Assembly: GCF_905475465.1 (NCBI RefSeq)
Contig: NC_062245.1
Location: 4,774,001 to 4,838,000 of the forward strand
Source: Pieris napi
Taxonomy: Eukaryota > Arthropoda > Insecta > Lepidoptera > Pieridae
Reading direction: 5' to 3'
Length of the DNA: 64,000 bases
In this document: one piece after another, positions 1 through 14,500 of the stretch
How positions within the stretch are numbered: the first letter of the stretch is position 1
Layout: the number at the start of each line of letters is the position of its first letter
Position numbers and translations under genes: made by a program
The notes under the pieces: model-generated
What the model saw: the letters and a program-made list of their open reading frames with translations, nothing else
The model's database searches: none
What the model was told of the DNA's origin: nothing

Positions 1-1404
1 TTATGTGTCCCACATATAATCTATAAATCTTAATATTAACTTGGAACGACGACGAGGAAAAAACATTACATCCAAATGATACAAGAGATCAAAGATAATT
101 CACGCCATTCACACAATGTTTCAAAATGAGAAAACCGTTATCAAATCACAAAATGTAACAGTTTTGTTCTTTACACACAAAACTGATGTTTGTTTACGGT
201 AAAACGAAAACTTTATTTTCCTGGCAACTTTGAGCTTTTTCAACGTTTGACGCAAACGGCCCATCTATTTGCGACAGTCTCTGGCAATTTTCGATATGAA
301 AACAAACAGATTTTATTGCTTCAATTATGCAACAATTTTAAAATAGCTATTGACATATGGAACTAATTGGCTGGCTTAAATAACAAGCAATATGGACTTT
401 GGTTTGTCTAATAGCGGAAAAGGAAGCCCTCAACTATAAAAATAAGCATTGAAAGATCAATTTAATTATAATTAAAACATCACACACATCATACAACAGT
501 TCGGCTTACGTGTCGTAATATACAATTTTAAATAAACAAAACACTATCGAAATATTATCAACCGGTCAGGAGACGTTTTAAATCTAATACAAACTATTTA
601 CGTAACTCAGTCATGTATCGTATACCTACACATTATAACACAATTTACCAGCAAATAGATATATTTAATGTCACTAAATTTTTTTTTAAATAATTAAAAA
701 AACTGTGGTATCTTTTATTAATAATGGCTTTGAAGTTCCTTTATATCAAATATATATTATAATGATCAATGAATCTTAGAACTTAGAATTTATTATAAAT
801 ACATTATATATACTTTGTTATATTTTTTGTATAGGTAGGTGAAACTGTGCTTTGTTTATGTTTGAATGTGTATTTCGTTTTTGGCTTTTGTGTACAATGT
901 CAATTTTTGGATATTGTTTAGTGAGTAGCTGTAGGAATACTGTTGAGCAAATAAATAAATAAAATTGTCGGTGATTCTTCAAGATGCAACTGCAATATAT
1001 TACCTACAAAAGTACAGATATAGTTTTTGAATAGAGAAGAACTAGGAAGTCTGTGGTGTCATATAGGGCAGAGTTTATAGAATCACGGTTCAACGTTGCT
1101 CGGTTTTGATTGTTACGTAACAGAATGGACAATTGCTTTATTGCGTCGAATGGATCGGACACACTGATACATTCTTGGGAACATATTTAGGTTTTGCATT
1201 ATTTTACTTTGCTATTCAATAAGTAACTTATTTTAATTTGGGAGTTGTATGAACATTATGCGTTATAAATTATAACTTATAATATATTATTGATAATAAT
1301 AATATTCCAGTGGCTCTTTAATCCTATATGGGTCTTGGCTTCAGATGACAGCCGTATCTTTGATTATTTTTATTTCATATACCTACAAGTAGGGTTTTCT
1401 GACT

Positions 1405-1562
1405 ATTTAAGACATGCCGGGTTTCTCTCGATGGTTTCCTTCACAGTACTTGCGACTGTTAGATGCACACTTAGATAGAAAATCTTTTGGTGAAAAGCCG
1501 GGGATCGAACCTACAATCTCAGGGATTAGAGTCGCACGCTAAAGCCACTAGTACACTGCTTG
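1405..1562 (-). mobile_element. tRNA-headed SINE, partial
   Basis: The minus strand carries the tRNA-like B-box (GATCGAACC region near 1502) and the downstream gtgcgcattt-like and gaaggaaac body seen in the full copies at 11925 and 24728. Diverged and truncated. Confidence 0.6.
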
Positions 1563-2289
1563 TATTGTTGTTTTTTATTTAAATGTTAAACTTTTATAAT
1601 TTTTAACTTTAATCTTAAAAATCGTAAAATTATTCTGAACTCAACAACTATTTAAAAAACGCTTTATAATTCCAATTTAAAAACTTTCCAACGATATAAT
1701 TGGAAGAACTCAAAGCAGGCTTTAGCGTTTTTTATGTATTGTAAAGAAAAACGAATCATCTTAAAGCGCCATTGTCTTAGACCGGCAAGCCTAACCTACC
1801 CTCAAAAAGTCAAACGGCTACCCTCATAAAGAATGTCCCTATTATTTATGTATTTAATAACACCGTTATATACTTCAGAATTTCTTGTCCCAAATTCAGT
1901 AAGTAAACGCTATCGGGGCATATGTGAACTTCGATTTAATAAACCCGGTTTCCAGAATGCTTAAGCAGATCTGAATATTCTAGCAGCGTTACAAGTTATG
2001 TATCTCAATTTTCTCATCAAGTTTGTATATTGCTTATCAAAGTAAGTGTTTGGAGACATGCCAAGCGCGTATTGAATTACGTTTATTTACCTAAAATATT
2101 GTCGCCCTTGTACGTCAGTGAGAAAATCGTACATTCGTTGAAAAGAAACGTTGCCGCTGGAAAGTAACATTACTGAACTTGGTTTTAACCACAAATTTGT
2201 ATATCTAATATCTCCATTTATTTATATATTTACAGCTTATGTATGTCTAATTCCCGGCCAAATTTAAATAAAAGAAACCACGGTATTAA

Positions 2290-2584
2290 ATTACAGTATA
2301 GTATCACCATACGCTTCACAAATACTTAGGTCGCTCTCCGGCGAAGAGTCGAGAAAACTATTAAGCTGCGAGATAACAGTGATCGGGGAATGGGACCTTG
2401 TTGGACGTCGTACACTGGTCTGCCATGCGTCATGCTCGTGAACGGGTGCTGCTTGTGGTGACTGGTCGTACTTGAATTCGTGTATGATGATGTTGGTTAT
2501 TTCGACTATGTGTTTACGTGTTGTTCCCACGAGAATGTAAGTGCGTGCTCCTATTTCACCATGCCTCCTGCTGATAGGGGACAA
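2290..2584 (-). other. Unexplained open segment of raised GC content
   Basis: A 97-codon stretch is open on the minus strand (reads TYILVGTTRKHIVEI... and ends AYGDTIL) in a region where stops are otherwise frequent. On the plus strand the same block is bounded by ttacag (ending 2296) and gtaagt (2537), so it could instead be a non-coding 5' exon of Pde6. I recognise no family. It could also be part of the LINE whose tail follows at 2600. Confidence 0.25.
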
Positions 2585-2599
2585 GTCTTTGTTTTTTAT

Positions 2600-2870
2600 T
2601 TATTTGTGTTATTATTTACTTACTTAAAATGTCATGTGGAACATGGTGTAATGGTTGCAGCTCCTTACAAACGTTGTGTAAAAAAAATGGCGATTAAAAA
2701 TAGTAGTGGAGAGTTTATTGCCAGTTCTTCTCTTCCGTTCTACGCCCTTGATTTGAGAACTGGCAGTAAATGTAAAATTAGAAGCATTAATATGTATTTC
2801 TTTACTGACGAGTCATAAGTGCACATTATGTTACCTATATGATTAAATCATTTTTTACTTTACTTTACTT
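2600..2870 (+). mobile_element. LINE-type 3' tail
   Basis: It contains the segment from GAGAGTTTATTGCC to GAGAACTGGCAG and ends in an ATGATTAAATCA-TTTTTTACTTTACTTT tail. I recognise this as a dispersed lepidopteran non-LTR retrotransposon end. No intact reverse transcriptase is present. Confidence 0.45.
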
Positions 2871-5418
2871 TACGAGTCGAATACACAGCTAAAAGGTTAT
2901 GTTTGGCATACGGCTACGGCCTACGAACTTCTAGTAAGTCATATTTTTATGCCTGCGCCGACAATTTCTGATTCTAAGTCATGCTTTTGTCATGAACAAC
3001 TGTGTTTGATTGCATGGCCCGCACTACGCGAGCCACGTGCTTAACCACTAACATAACTTTGTAATTACGGTGCAAAGGTATTACATGTTATTATCTGCGT
3101 TACATACTCGTACGAATAAGTTTTCCAGGGCGCTGTTGTCAGAGAAACATCTGGTGCTTATCATTTAATTCTTTATCACACTATGGTAGAGATAAATAAA
3201 ATATTGTCAATGTTTAAGCAGTCTTTTGTTTTTGAGATTAATACCCGACTATTCATTCACGAACGAATTTTATTTAACACTCCGTTGTGTAAAAGTTTAA
3301 TTGTCTGCTATATAAACCTCATTTTTATACCTAAGCCTGATTTGATGAATTTTTATCATATGTCTATATTTTTTATCGTAACAATGTATGGAAACAACAA
3401 ATTAGGACATTTTTCCTAGAATGAGGATAATAATTATTGAAGATCCATTTAATGCGTTTTATATAAAGTTACCTACACCTTACATAACAAAAGCAATAAT
3501 ACTACAGATATAGCCAAAAATGGAATACATATACAAAATGGATTTACTATAGGAAAAAAATCAATAAACATAAACATATTTAACTAAGTAATCCCTAATT
3601 TGGCTGTGTTGTGTGATGGTGTGAATGTGAGGGTATGTACGTGAGTTACTATCTATGTTTTCCAATAATAAGCTGTCTATTCGCCAAAACCAAGAATCGT
3701 GTGTATCGCAGAATAGACGATCGATGAAACTAGAATATGATTTACATTGAAACCACGATATTGCATTATAAATCAAAGCGTTGCGGTTATTACTTTGATT
3801 ACATGTTAAAACTAGTTTACATAATATCTAAATTTTAGAGTAAATTTAAGTATTTAAATACAAACTTACGAAATTCAGACAATACCTGACCTTTTGGTTT
3901 TAAAGGAGAGAGATATTTCACGTTCGTTCGTATAAAAAGATCCAAGCGTTAACGTCGGAAGAATCATGTTTTTAAATGCATGCATTAATATAGAATTATA
4001 AAGACACGATAAATTATACTAAAGTATTTATTTCCAACACAAACGTACAATATTTACATAGTAGGTAATATTAATAACTAAAATGGAAACTTTAAAATTA
4101 AGTCCCTGCAGCAGTTAACCTTTAAGCTGGCAGCATTTCCTATCAATACTTATTCGTTGCGTGAGGAAAGCGCCAGCTAGCTTCACCGTTACAATCTACC
4201 AGGCACCAACATACATCTTAAAAATAAATAAATAATATTAACATAAATTTATCGTTCGCTTATCCTTTTAAACGAAGTTGAAATTTTGTACAAAGTACTG
4301 ACATTAAGTACGTAATGACTCGCATTTTGAATCTTCTCATTATGTATTCATTACGAAGTTTGAAGTGACGTCATAACGTTCCTTTCAATCAACGCAAAAC
4401 TGCTCAAGATGAGATTGCTTGCGTAAATGGTCTATTCGTATGCAAAGAAAATACGCAGTACTTATGATAATAGGTAAGCACCGTAGCTCAGACATTTTCA
4501 ACAAATTGAGGAATTCACTGGATCTTCTATCTTTGTCAATAGCTACCTACCTATTAACCTCATTTTAGTCTTATTTTTGTTTATAATAGGAACGGGCTTA
4601 TGTTCCCGTATAAAGCAGGGTTAATGTCAGAATATACTGGTCGCTCTAACCACGCACATATCTTTCCTTATATTTTATTAATAAAAAAAACATGTTTTAA
4701 TATTGGTCCTATAGTTAAAGATTGTTGCAATATTTACTTTTCTCTTTAAAACTAAAAGTTCTTTATAATCCTTTTTTAAATCGGTAAAGTTTTGATATAA
4801 TTACCTACTCTACAAACGCGAATTTTCACGGTCTTTCATTTGTTTGAAGTTCGCTATTAACATATATATTCTTATACTTTTGTGTTTTATGTTATGCTCA
4901 GCTCCATAAAAGGAAAGTGTAGGTTTCGGATTACATTACCAGATTTCTGAGATTTTCTTTTCGATCCTTTCAAAATGAAATGAAGGGATCAACCCTTTCA
5001 CATATTGAGTGTTGGGATTGAGGAAGTTCAATATTACTCTCTTTTAAAGCCATTTCTTGTACAAACTACAAAATGTACTAAACATTTTTGCTTGATGCTA
5101 GAGAACTACTGTATACATATAGGCATATTTTATGAGCAAAATTGAGTCGGTAAGTAAAACTTACTGAAAATATAAACAGGGCTGAAGAGCAATTACAGAC
5201 AAGGCAAGCGGACCACAATTAAAGATCTCGTGCTATTTTTAAATATTCAGTTTCAATATAGAAAGATTTCTGTAGTGAATTGCTTTGGGTCATAGAGTCA
5301 ACATTGATATTAGTACAAAATACGACCAAAGAAGGAGCGGAGCAATCCGACTTCCCAATGATTAAATTTGTATAAAATATTAATAATATTTTTAATGACA
5401 AATATTTTCTCTTTACAG

Positions 5419-5501
5419 ATACAAAATAAGTCGCAACAAACTAGAAATGTCAGAAGTAAGCAGTGAAACAATCCACATACCCCCATATCACTGAATCTAA
5501 A
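5419..5501 (+). promoter_or_regulatory. Pde6: Pde6 5' leader with a 15-codon upstream ORF
   Basis: The coding exon is preceded by a pyrimidine-rich acceptor ending at 5418, so the leader is probably spliced from an exon further upstream that I could not identify. An upstream ATG at 5447 opens a 15-codon ORF that stops at 5492-5494, eight bases before the main ATG at 5502. The main frame has stops at 5427, 5442 and 5454, so no earlier in-frame start exists in this exon. Confidence 0.55.
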
Positions 5502-8500
5502 ATGACGTCAGAGAATCCAGTAGATGTAGAAAATGCGAACGTGAAAAAGTCAGACGAGAAACAGACAAACAAAAAAGACAACAATCAAACTCATACTCTT
5601 ATGAAACTATTCTACGAGTTACCTGACGACATAAAACCAAACGGCAACATGCTGAAAGAAACCCCACCGATAACGATTGTTGAAATCACCGAACAGAATG
5701 GTTGTGAGCTAAACAGCGCCAGAATATGTGATAGTTTTAAAACTAGTCCAGAAATAGGCAATAAGGTATACGATTTAGATGAACAATGTCCAGAAGATAG
5801 GGAAATAGATAGAACCACTCCAGATGACTGTACGGAGGAAGATTTGGAAGAATTAAAGAAGTTATTAGAAAGCAAGCCTAGGTTATTAGAGAAGTATTTG
5901 AGGGATTGTGCGTCAGTGGAGGAGGTGAATAGAGTGCATTGTATAACATCTGGTGGACCTTTATCTCCACGACCGAGACACGAAGCGAGAAGTACGTCTG
6001 TGACGTCAGATCTCTTCCAATTATGGCTGTCGTCGTCTCCTGTCAAGGTGAGTTAATAAATTAAACGTCTTACTAATTGGGAGGATTACTTTATTCACGA
6101 ATATTAACATACTTACGAATGTTTTAAGGACTAAGCTGATATAACAACTTATATAAAACGTAATTTTCGCCGGGAATCCAGTGATGTTATAACATTTCTC
6201 ACAATTATCTTATGGATCAAAGGCTTTTCACCCGGCGTTCAGAGAAACACAAAATACTACATTTTTAAGAGCAAAGAAGTGTCAATATAGTTACTAACAG
6301 TACTATCATACTTGACTTGACAGGTGATAAGATATCGAATAGTTTTGATACTTGTGTAGATAATTTAAATGGAGCTTCAAGTATTAATGTTAGGCGACAG
6401 ACGGTGGCTTCAGATAATGATAGATAGGATTATACAATCCGAGGACCTTAGATAGCAAACTACATAGAATATTCTTGATATACCACAGGAAAATATAAAA
6501 AAATGTTGATAAAAATTATAGAAAATATTCTTCGTAATTAATAAAAGCAACAGTTAGAACGTAATGACAGATGCTGATTACCACGTGAAAGGACTAAGGG
6601 TCGGGTACTCACGAGGCGGAGAACATTTTACAAATTTAAATATAATTTCCGACCAGGAATCGAACCTATACCCTAGGCGTCACCATTCAGCATGCCATGC
6701 AGCATGCCTAATTTTATGAAACTATTTAATTATTTAGCACTTAACGTAGAATAATTTGTACCTACTCAAGAAGTTTTTCACTCGAGAAACAGAAATAAAG
6801 GGAGATAGGTTCATTAATTTTTAACGTGTGTAATGTTACCATGTATAATGTAAAAAAAGCAGTAGAAGCCATGCCTGATCCGGCAATGACCTAACCGCAG
6901 GGCTAAATGTGCAGATAAGTTTCAACCGCCAAGCAAATGCCGTTAACGTACGAATAAAGTGCTTAAATATTAAATTACGAAACTCCCGTACTCTCAAGTG
7001 TTATTTTGACATACAGGAATCATTGTTCTCGCTTAGTCGCTCGTGTAAATCTCACTCTACGACATGAAATAAATATTTTTATATTATCTTTTTTATAAGA
7101 TACTCGTATATATAATACCTACACAATTATTTTAAAATCCATATAAATAATTGGTTTTCGTACAATTATGTATGTATGTAATATTTTAATGACATATCAA
7201 TTCATTAAATTCCTAAGATATCTTCCTTTTTCCCTCTCTCTAAGTCTCGGAAATCTTAAGTTCTATGTATATGAACAAGAGTTAAAAATTAGTTTGCCAA
7301 AGAAGTTTCACTTCTGACATGTGTACTTTGTACGCACGCACTTTTTTTTTAAATCAAATGACTTGTATTACGACTGTTATTGACTTAATATATAAACAGA
7401 GGATAGTCTATATTAATAACATTTACAGCGCCCTTTTGCCATTTAAACGCAGAATATGTAGGTAGACCGAGGCGAATCGGATCACAGGGCGAATCGGATC
7501 AAAATTAGAAATGTGTTGATAATTCAAATATCACATTCACATAGAACGCACTCAACCGGCGTTTTGTGTCTCTCCATTTACTGAGCACCTCCCGACATAA
7601 GCAGTATTTCGATCGCGCTTGTGGATCATTGGCAATGCCGCTCGTCAGCCACTCGGTTTTTTGTGTGTGTCGCAATTTGGCGCTCATCTAAGGTTACGTA
7701 CTTACGTTTTCTTTGTGTCACATGACGGATTTGTCTTAAAATTTAACTACTTTGGTTTATATTGCTAAGCAAGGTGTTAATATTGAAGAACCAATTCGCT
7801 TTTAAGTATAATCTTAGAGGTTAACGTCTAACATATTTATTTCAAAAGTCTTAATTATGGGGCTAATCGGATCATATCCTTAGGGGCGAATTGGATGATA
7901 CTTTTAAACTGATTTATTAAATGTTTGAGGTTATTGATTCATATTTATTTCATGACCACCGGAGAATGGTGTCAAAAAAAAATGAAAGAGGCTGTAAATT
8001 AAGTCCAGAACAAAGAGTTGACCTTGCGTAAAGCTGCTAAGAGTTTTTCAGTACTGTTCACGAGCTAACAGAAAAAAAGGACCATAATATATATGTGAAT
8101 TATGTGCCAATAATTATAATTGATCTTATTATTATATATTTTTACTGATTCCAAAGTTATTTAACACTATACCTTAAAATTTTGTTATATTTTGTGCACG
8201 ATCCGATTCACCCCGAGAGTTGGGGCGAATCGGATATTTTCCTTTTTTTAGTTTTTAATAGCTAATTAAGAGAATATATGTATGATTTAAGTTTTCAAAT
8301 ATTTATTTCATAGGTAATTGTTACTTCTTACGATTTTATCAATAAAAATAACATTATATAGCACTTTAGTATGATTTACTCAACCTCAAAGAAAAAGTGA
8401 TCCGATTCGCCTCGGTCTACTATATCTCCATATCCACGGGGTGTACAAGAAATACTAATATAATATTTTTACAGAGAGCAAATATGATATATTTATGTAA

Positions 8501-11500
8501 ATAAAAACACGGGAAACCTCAATAACAGTAAAATATATACAGTTGGGTTATAATTCTCCGAGGAAATTACCCGAAGCTAAGCGGAAATAAAAGACAAAGT
8601 CAATCTATCTTTTTCAAGTACCAACACTTAAATAAATGAAACCACATTCGCCGGGTTCCGGAATTGTAATATTTAAGAATAATATTGTATTATGTTTCAA
8701 TTTTTAATAATAAAACGTTTTTTCGGTCTTATTTCTGAATTGTGTAATTGACGCACTAAACCCGTCAACGTTTTTCTGTTTCCAAATATATTCATGAAAC
8801 AAACGAGAAATTCAATTTATGGTACTTCAATTGTATAGTCTATCACCTTTTACATAAAAAATAATATATCACATTAAATATCATTAATTTTGCACATCAA
8901 GTGCTTTTTAAATACAAAAAGTGTTTTTTTATTTCACTTACTAATAATATATTTAACATTCTGCACTTACTAATTGACATTTTATTTTCTCATCTCCGTG
9001 TTAATACTGCTCTAATTGGATTAACCTGGAATGTTACGTATTGTGCCGATTTTAGTCATTAAGAACGATACTTCTCGGTATTTTAATGGTACACGATCTG
9101 TTATAAATTCTAAAAAATCTATTCTTATTTCTCTGTATTTTTAGATAAAAAATAGAGTAAAAAGGAAATCTATTCAGAGGTATGTCATTCAGTTAATGAA
9201 TAATGTTTTGTTACCTCAAGTATCGAATATAAAAATATCGTTTTACTGAAAGCCTTTAAAAATATAGTTGTAAGAATCTTTGAATATGGAAGGTACTGTC
9301 GTAAATATTATCGATATTATACACGTGATTCATATACAGTACAGAAAAACGTATAAGATATATTATAGTTAATTTTACTAGATATACTATATACATAATA
9401 CATAATACATATATTAAATTTATGTAGTTATAGTTATGAAGGTACATATATAATATATATATATATAGGTATATAAGTATACACGGAGTAAACTCGTAAA
9501 AACAATGAACTATTCATATTTCGATAGAAAAATAGTTCTGTTTTTATATTTTACTAAATTTGCTTTGACAAATACATATCACGGACATCGCATTTCCACT
9601 TGATTAAACTCCCTTTGCGACCTTTATGGATAACACAATTCCATTCTTTTGTGCTCATTGTGTATTGCGGATTGTAAATATAATAGCAAAGGACAACAAA
9701 CAAAGAGCAGTGTAAGCTAATGCCAGGACTTCAATGTGCAACTCTCATCCCTGAGGTCGTAGGTTCGAACCGCAGCTGTGCACCAATGTACTTTCGATGT
9801 ACGCATTTAACAGTCGCTCGGTGAAGGAAAACATCGTGAGAAAACCGGTATTTCTTAGACCGAAAAAGATGGAAGTCCAAAAAAAACAAATGATCACGAA
9901 ACAGATACAGAAACTGAGGTCCTGTCCTAAAAGGTTGTAGCACCACTGGTTTTAAAAGGCAAAAAACTTATATTTTTCTCATTAACTTTTGTAGGTAAGC
10001 AAACTCATATAATCCCAAAAAAACTTTGGGTTATGTAACATTACTTTAGGACTATCGCAAGCCAGACACGTTCCTGACCAGTTTTTTCCGACGTGACCTG
10101 AATAATATTCGATTGAAAATTAATATTCTTTTGGTATCGGGCTGTTGTTAAGGATTATATACTTTATATGATTTTTTTTCATTGGTTTACTTGCATTGCC
10201 AATTTCGACATAGGTACTAATTCAAAAGTACCTACCATGTACTAACTTTAAATTGTACTTTAGACGGAAATATGAACGAAATTGGATTTTAATAACGTAT
10301 TTCATGAACTATTGAATTAAACTCCATGAATTGTCTAGTGTAAAAAAATATTTTTTTTACACTAGACAATTTTCATTGCAAATGAAAACAATGTTTTTCT
10401 TCATAATGATAACGAATGAGGCCGGGCCCGAGTGATCATCTTTTTTATTTATTTATTAGTTCTAGAACAATATGACATTTTACACACAGACACATCGATT
10501 ATATGAGAACATAGAAATTACATAATAATTTTTTTTAATGGAAACCACATAAAAGCAAGCAATATTTAGGCAAACATAAAACGCAATATTAAAAATAACT
10601 TAAATAAAAACTTAAACTTACTAAAAGCTACCTTATTAAGAGCACAATAAAAAAGTTTGGTAAGAAGAAAGAGTATTATTAAATATATCTACTTATTTCT
10701 TATATTTTTTTACTTTTACTTATGACTTGCAATTACGAGGAATAAAACTTTGGACTTGTTGAATTCTATCAAAAAGTTTTTATAAAGAAAGCAAAGCACA
10801 TAGCGACGTACCTACACATATTAGACCGGTCACTATGGACTTAACTAGGCACAAAGGGGATTACCATCTAATCTCACATAAAGGCACGTGATAGGAAGTG
10901 AGAAATGGAGCAGGGTTATTTACCAAGGGCCGGACAATTTCGTCCTTTAGAACGGATCGTCGTAGAATTTCTTATACTCTTTAAATACCTGCTAACTAAA
11001 ATGACAAAGTTAACTAGGAATAGATTTGCTCAATGGTCGCTTGCTTTTTGTGTATACATACAACATAAAAACATAAAAACCTTGGTCCAGACTTCTTCAT
11101 GAACGTACTGCACGTATAATATCGTTTTTATTGGCGCTTTTCAATATATTTCAGCGTTTTAAAAATATTTTACAATTCAATTTAGTAGCGAATCGTGTGA
11201 TTAATTACCAATTGCCATGCATTGAGTTAAACTAAACGCCCAAATGAAATTACTATGAATGTAAAATAAAACTGGTTGAATGGCTAAAAACTCAGAAATA
11301 TAATGAAATAGAAAACTTGATTACTAATGTAAAATAATAAAATTTTCCTATTTAAAATATCTAACTTCAGTCCTAAGAGTGTGCTGAAATGTAATTTAAA
11401 TATAAAAGCTTAATATGTACTAAATTTTAGTTACCGTAATTATATAAATTATAACGACAATAAATTCATATTTCAAATTCAAGTTTCTCATCCACAAGAT

Positions 11501-14500
11501 TTAAAAATCTTTGTCGAAGTTCACATTTACTACGGTCTCACCAATTTCAACAACTTTTTTAGATTCTACCCTCATTTAGTTTTATAAACAATAAAAATAT
11601 AACCCGTATATCTTATGACAAACAACCTAACCAATTTGTTAAAGACACTGGAAGGAACTAGCGTTTAAGATACAGGCTAGGCCTAGTTTAATCGCTAGTG
11701 CACATAGAATTATTTTATGTACTAGGTTGACCAAAATTAATTGTGAAAACACAACGATTCGTTGCATATAGTATGTTTATATAACCTTTAGAATGTAAGT
11801 ACAAAATGTAATTGTTTTTTCGTCAAATAAAGTGATTTTTATTTTTATTTATTATTTAAATATTAGTTGATCTTACACAGTAACATATTATTAGTAATAT
11901 AAATCTTGCTAAGCGCTCTTAATTGAGCAATATTGGCCAAGTGGCTTCAGCGTGCGACTCTCATCCCTGCGGTCGTAGTCTCGATTTCCGGCTGTGCACC
12001 AATGGACTTTCTTTCTATGTGCGCATTTAACTTTCGCTCGAACGGTGAAGGAAAACATCGTAAGGAAACCGGCCTTGCCTAAGACCCAAAAAGTCAACGG
12101 CGTGTGTCAGGCACAGAAGGCTGATCACCTACTTGCCTATTAGATTGACAAATGATCATGAAACAGATACAGAAATCCCAGGCCCGGACCTGAAAAGGTT
12201 GTAGCGCCACTGATTTTACTTTTTATACGCTCTTAATTACTACGTTTAAAAGTATTTTAATATTAATTTTACGCACACTTTCGCATTTAGTACACACTCA
12301 AACGTATGGCAACAGTTACGCTCATTTGTTAGTTCAACACAAGCTGTTTAAGGCATGTATTTCTGCTTAGAATTCGGAATGTCGCATCTCTACGAAAAAC
12401 GAAAAAAAAAATAGTCTAGCTATTCAAAGGGGGAACGCTGCCTATCTATATGTATCTTCGGATCCTTGCCTAAAGGGACTCCTTTTAATAATATATTTTA
12501 GTTATTATATTTTAAGATTAGTTATTATTTTTATTGTTATTTTTTTGTATTTATTAGCTAGGTTAAATTATAAATTTACTCGGTTGTTATTTTACAATAA
12601 ACTTTGATTTCATCTCTACGTATAATTTTTTCTTCAAAATGAAAGAGAAAGACGCGTTATAATGACGTTTTTAAAGCAAGGTTTATTTGGGCTTGGGTTG
12701 ACTAGGGAATCCTTACGGATCAGTGAATCGAACTAAATTAGATTAATAGCTAAACGGCTGATAGAATATAAGACAAATATACTATTCAACTATTGATTTT
12801 TCATATCTCTACGCGTTTCTTTGTTATGAGAAAATATCAAATATAAAAATAATGATACGTATTATATATAATTAAAACCCGTACGGTGGACGAAAATATC
12901 GCAAGGAAACCGCCATGCTTAAGACTCATTAATTCATAAAAACAAGTATCTGATAGTGGAAATATATTACAATTTTGGTATTGTTACCAAAGGTAACATA
13001 CAAAGAAAGAAGCAAGTGTCTAATATATTATATACCAAATAAAGAATTGCACTGTTAGTTATAATAAAAGTAACATAACCAACGAATATATAATAACAGT
13101 ATATTTGCTTTATGGGGAAGGGGCATATATTTCAGTGTTTATTTAACCAATTTTCTATAGGCGTGTTTCTAACGCGAAATAAATATTCACAGGGTATTAA
13201 AGTCATTGTCTTAAAATTTTAAATAGGCCTGCTCTTAGTTGTGCGCCAGTAGATTAGCTAATTTACTAGAGCCTATATAACTACAATAAATAAATATCTT
13301 GTATAACATAATTAAATGCATTTTTACTAGCTACCATATAAATTACTTGCAGATATTGAAGTCGTTAACATTCATTTTAAACGACCATTTTTTAAATATA
13401 ATCCACTTACCCAAGCGTTAATTACGAAAACGCCATGTCAAGGTCACAGCTCGCAACCGAAACATAGTTTTTCAACGCGAAATATGGTTGCTTTTAGGCA
13501 GAAACATTATTTTTATTATCATCTATAGCCTCTTAGTATTTCAGTTTTATTAATACCCATATATATTTATTAATTTTGAAATATTATCTAATATATACGA
13601 CTGACATACATAATACATAAATTTTGCTTTGCATAAGCTTATAATATTTTCATTAAAAGTACACACCGTTAGTTTCAACAGAGAGTGCGTAGGTTTTCAA
13701 AGTTATACAAATGAAAAATGTTTTCCTTTACCGCCTACTAATGAGACGTGCGGGCTTAGAACAGCTTTTACGAGTATTCAATGATTTCAGGTTTATATAT
13801 TTTTTAATGTTTCTTAAATTTATCGTAAACACACAAAATCCTAAACATTAACAATCCATAAAATGTCCAGATAAGCCATTGCTACTACTGTAAAAGTAGG
13901 TTTTTGAAGTTATACTTCTTTTGGCGCGTTAGGGAAAAATGATGAGAGTAATTTTTTTTCTATTGTTAGTGTTGTTTTTTCTACGTATACAAACGTAAGT
14001 CGAAGGATAAAAAAAATATCTTGTTACGCCAAAGAACTATAACTTCTAACGCGTGTAAGTACCTAGTATGTAGTAAGTTTTTATTTTATTTATTTCTTCT
14101 ATAACTTCCACGATAAAAAAGTAATTCTTATTCTTTATTATATATAGAACAGGGGGCTTCACTAATAATAATTAATATCACTTGATCTTAAATATTACCG
14201 CCGACCAATGGTCACTTACAATAAAGGAAGGTTGGCTTGTGTTACCGGTCTTTTAGTCGAATTGGTTCGGAAATATTTGGGGCATAAACAGAAATGTGTC
14301 TGGATCGCTATGGAGTTATGAACCTTAACCTTAAATATTCATATTATCACCAAAGTTAAAGATCCGAAAAAAGATAAGAGCAAAAAATAACACAGCAGAA
14401 GTTTATATCAATGCAATAAACGATTGGATTAATTTAATCTTTCGCATGCCACGCGTTGCCCTCGTGTTATAAGAAGGAAGCCCAATATTTGAATACCTAC

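Larger units (their letters stand above)
1..5418. other. 5' flank or first intron of Pde6
   Basis: No coding exon that I recognise. It holds a SINE fragment (about 1405-1562), an unexplained open stretch (2290-2584) and a LINE-type tail (about 2600-2870). The rest is plain AT-rich sequence. The Pde6 promoter and first exon are not identified; they may lie here or upstream of the window. Confidence 0.4.

Noticed and set aside
5612..6046. 144-codon open frame on the minus strand
   Set aside because: Shadow of the first Pde6 coding exon, which joins in phase to the GAF exons.
6590..6710. Another tRNA-like SINE fragment (GAATCGAACC)
   Set aside because: Too diverged to match the SINE family in the window; not enough to call.
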